Positions 4,139 to 5,786 of a stretch of 5,786 bases of DNA are shown piece after piece (position 1 is the stretch's first letter; every line of letters starts with the position of its first letter). The notes under the pieces are model-generated. The model was not told the origin of the DNA and did no database searches. It saw nothing but the letters and a program-made list of their open reading frames with translations. The DNA is from Nitrospira sp. (GTDB lineage Bacteria; Nitrospirota; Nitrospiria; Nitrospirales; Nitrospiraceae): NCBI GenBank assembly GCA_025363325.1, contig JANYEF010000428.1, positions 1-5,786 of the forward strand, written 5' to 3'. A program made the position numbers and the translations under genes.

Positions 4139-5786
4139 CACGCGCTCCACATTTGAATCGTCAATGCTTAGCGACTCTGGTGCCACGGGGTCTTCATACT
4201 TGTTCAGGCACCACTCCCAAACGTTCCCCGCCATATCCATCACGCCCTGCTTTGTGGCCCCATTTGGATACAGACCGACGGCGGTCGCCAGGTTCAGCTG
4301 GCTTTGACCGCCATTACTCCGCGCCCCATCCCATCTCCCGGGCCAGGGAAAGTCGCGCGATGGATCTCCGCCTGTAGCAGCCTGTTGCCATTCCCATTCG
4401 GCAGGCAATCGGAGCTTCGAGCCGGTCCTTTGACTGAGCCACCGGCAAAAAGCGACGGCTTCATACCATGATACTGCCTCCCGAGGGGCGTTGGCTTCCT
4501 GCCATGAGGCTAAAGAAGCCCCCTTGCTTCGTTCGATGCCTTTCCAGCACTCCTCGTTTCGGTAACCATCATTCGCTTTGAGAAACGCCTCGAACTGCGC
4601 ATTCGTGACCATGTATTTGGCCATGCGAAACGGCCGGACCTCGAAGACATGGTCGACACCCTCCAATTTGATTCGTCCCCCGGGGATCTCAATCCAGACG
4701 ATATCCGGCAAACCGTCCGGACGCAGGCCAACACCAGGCCGCGGATCGCCGAATTCCGCGAGCTTTTGGCCGACCAACAGACGATCTTGGTGAGAGAGCG
4801 TTTTGCAATTGAGCCTCTCAATCAACATTTGCTGTGGGTGCAGCAGCGTCTCAAGGCGAAGAGAGGGAGTCTTGTTGAATCGAATCAGCGCCTGATGGAT
4901 CGGCTGGACACGCTCGTGTCGCCACAGCTCTTGGAGATGTCCTCCGAGCTCATGCCATCGCGTGGCAGCCTCCTCCGCATAATCGATGAGTCGTAAGTCG
5001 GCCCCGCTGCCATCGATCCAGTCTTTTAGCTTTGTCCAGGCGACAAACAGTTTTTCATGGGCCACTTCCACCACTGTGTCCTGCTCGTTGCTGCTCTTCA
5101 CCAACACCCTGCAGTCTGGCCCCGCAAATGCGTCGATGAGCTGCGCGGCGGCCTTGTTAGTTTTGAATGCAGCAAGACTCGCGCGCTTTCTGGTCGGCGG
5201 GCGCTCGCGTTCGAGGTGCACCAGCTCTGCAAATACCTTATCGAACGCGCCTCGGGCTTGTGCGTCCAACCCCGTCATGACCTGATCCGCCTGCGTGCCG
5301 ATGGCGCCGGCCACCCCACCGATGGCTTTGTAGGCGTCGCGCGTGAAGGTCCGCTCGCGGCGACGCTCGAACAACTGCTTCAACGCATAGGCGACAAGCG
5401 GTAGACTCCCGGGCTCTTGGGCGGCTTCGCGCAGGATATCGTCAACCAATCCTGATTCGAAGGCGTATCCCGTCGCCTGTGCAGGCTTTTCGATCATGTC
5501 CTGCAAGGTCCTCGGCGACACCGGGCCCAGGTGATAGTTGTAGCCGGCATTGAGGATCCGAAGAATCGGCTCTGATTCTTCCAGACGCGCAATAAATTCG
5601 CTACGCACCGTAGCAACCACTCTCAGCCGGCTGTGTTTGTGGTGGCTTGTCTCCACGAGCTGCGCCAGAAAATTCCGAATATCCTCGTCGTGAAAGCCAC
5701 CTGTGAACAGTTCTTCCAGTTGGTCGATAAATAGAACCAACTCCTGCCCCTGAGCCAGATGTGGAGAGAGAAGTTCCCCGATCATG
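4019..5786 (-). CDS. STAND NTPase (nSTAND1-like) fused to C-terminal FGE-sulfatase/C-type-lectin-fold domain, 5' end outside window
   Basis: Probable intracellular sensor ATPase with a ligand-binding tail. The frame is open through the right edge, so the Met at 5785 is internal and the Walker A part lies outside. Numbering from that Met (588 residues): Walker B with the nSTAND1-style acidic tail, LVLFIDQLEELF (17-27); sensor-like TVRSEF (59-64); GSLPL (126-130), the STAND GxP-type motif; and AHEKLFVAW (242-250), typical of the winged-helix region that follows nSTAND1 ATPases. Residues about 362-585 are an FGE-sulfatase domain: KLRLPAEWEWQQAA (457-470), MAGNVWEWC (518-526), RVLRGGFW (548-555) and a closing IGCRLA. 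The two catalytic cysteines of true formylglycine-generating enzymes, expected just after the RGG-W motif, are absent (N557 and S/H561-562 lie there), so a binding role is more likely than an oxidase. No TPR or WD repeats follow the ATPase. The gene ends 336 bases before the next one and may be a separate transcript. Confidence 0.9.
   Translation of the reverse strand, partial: MIGELLSPHLAQGQELVLFIDQLEELFTGGFHDEDIRNFLAQLVETSHHKHSRLRVVATVRSEFIARLEESEPILRILNAGYNYHLGPVSPRTLQDMIEKPAQATGYAFESGLVDDILREAAQEPGSLPLVAYALKQLFERRRERTFTRDAYKAIGGVAGAIGTQADQVMTGLDAQARGAFDKVFAELVHLERERPPTRKRASLAAFKTNKAAAQLIDAFAGPDCRVLVKSSNEQDTVVEVAHEKLFVAWTKLKDWIDGSGADLRLIDYAEEAATRWHELGGHLQELWRHERVQPIHQALIRFNKTPSLRLETLLHPQQMLIERLNCKTLSHQDRLLVGQKLAEFGDPRPGVGLRPDGLPDIVWIEIPGGRIKLEGVDHVFEVRPFRMAKYMVTNAQFEAFLKANDGYRNEECWKGIERSKGASLASWQEANAPREAVSWYEAVAFCRWLSQRTGSKLRLPAEWEWQQAATGGDPSRDFPWPGRWDGARSNGGQSQLNLATAVGLYPNGATKQGVMDMAGNVWEWCLNKYEDPVAPESLSIDDSNVERVLRGGFWVNESESHRVSTRNKNNAGTRYSNIGCRLAQDIP

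Noticed and set aside
5783..5785. ATG at the right edge as the start of the STAND-FGE gene
   Set aside because: The residues after it lead within 16 positions to Walker B, so the P-loop and N-terminus must lie upstream of it; no ribosome site can be judged and the frame is open to the edge.

Overview
The window is bacterial DNA of moderate to high GC with four genes, all on the minus strand and all consistent with a multi-component immune or conflict island. Shine-Dalgarno sequences are clear and there are no introns. I see no rRNA, tRNA, transposase or CRISPR array. The taxon cannot be fixed from the sequence; the gene families (nSTAND1-FGE fusion, TIR, trypsin with a TPR sensor) are typical of bacteria with complex signalling repertoires, such as Nitrospirota, cyanobacteria, deltaproteobacteria or Chloroflexota, and this is only a guess.

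Reading in the direction of transcription (right to left): (1) 5786-4019 is the 3' part of a large gene that enters from the right edge. It encodes a STAND-type NTPase (nSTAND1-like Walker B, sensor and winged-helix region) fused to a C-terminal formylglycine-generating-enzyme-like (FGE-sulfatase, C-type-lectin fold) domain. The last ~110 bases look like a variable region of a diversity-generating retroelement (DGR), although no template repeat or reverse transcriptase is in the window. (2) 4018-3683 is a 336-base non-coding gap with short GC-rich repeats. (3) 3682-2744 is an alpha/beta-hydrolase (lipase/esterase type). (4) 2734-1124, starting 9 bases after the hydrolase stop, is a TPR-scaffold protein fused to a trypsin-like serine protease with an intact His-Asp-Ser triad. 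(5) 1050-1, 73 bases further on, is a protein with two complete TIR-type domains and the beginning of a third Rossmann-like domain; it runs off the left edge.

The last three genes form a probable operon. The most economical model is inference from domain families: the TIR domains act on NAD+ and produce a nucleotide signal (or deplete NAD+), the TPR scaffold senses that signal, and the fused protease and neighbouring hydrolase act as effectors. The STAND-FGE protein would be an invader sensor, possibly with a diversified ligand-binding tip. The combination resembles the threshold-activated conflict systems predicted by comparative genomics, but this exact arrangement is not one I can name as a characterised system.
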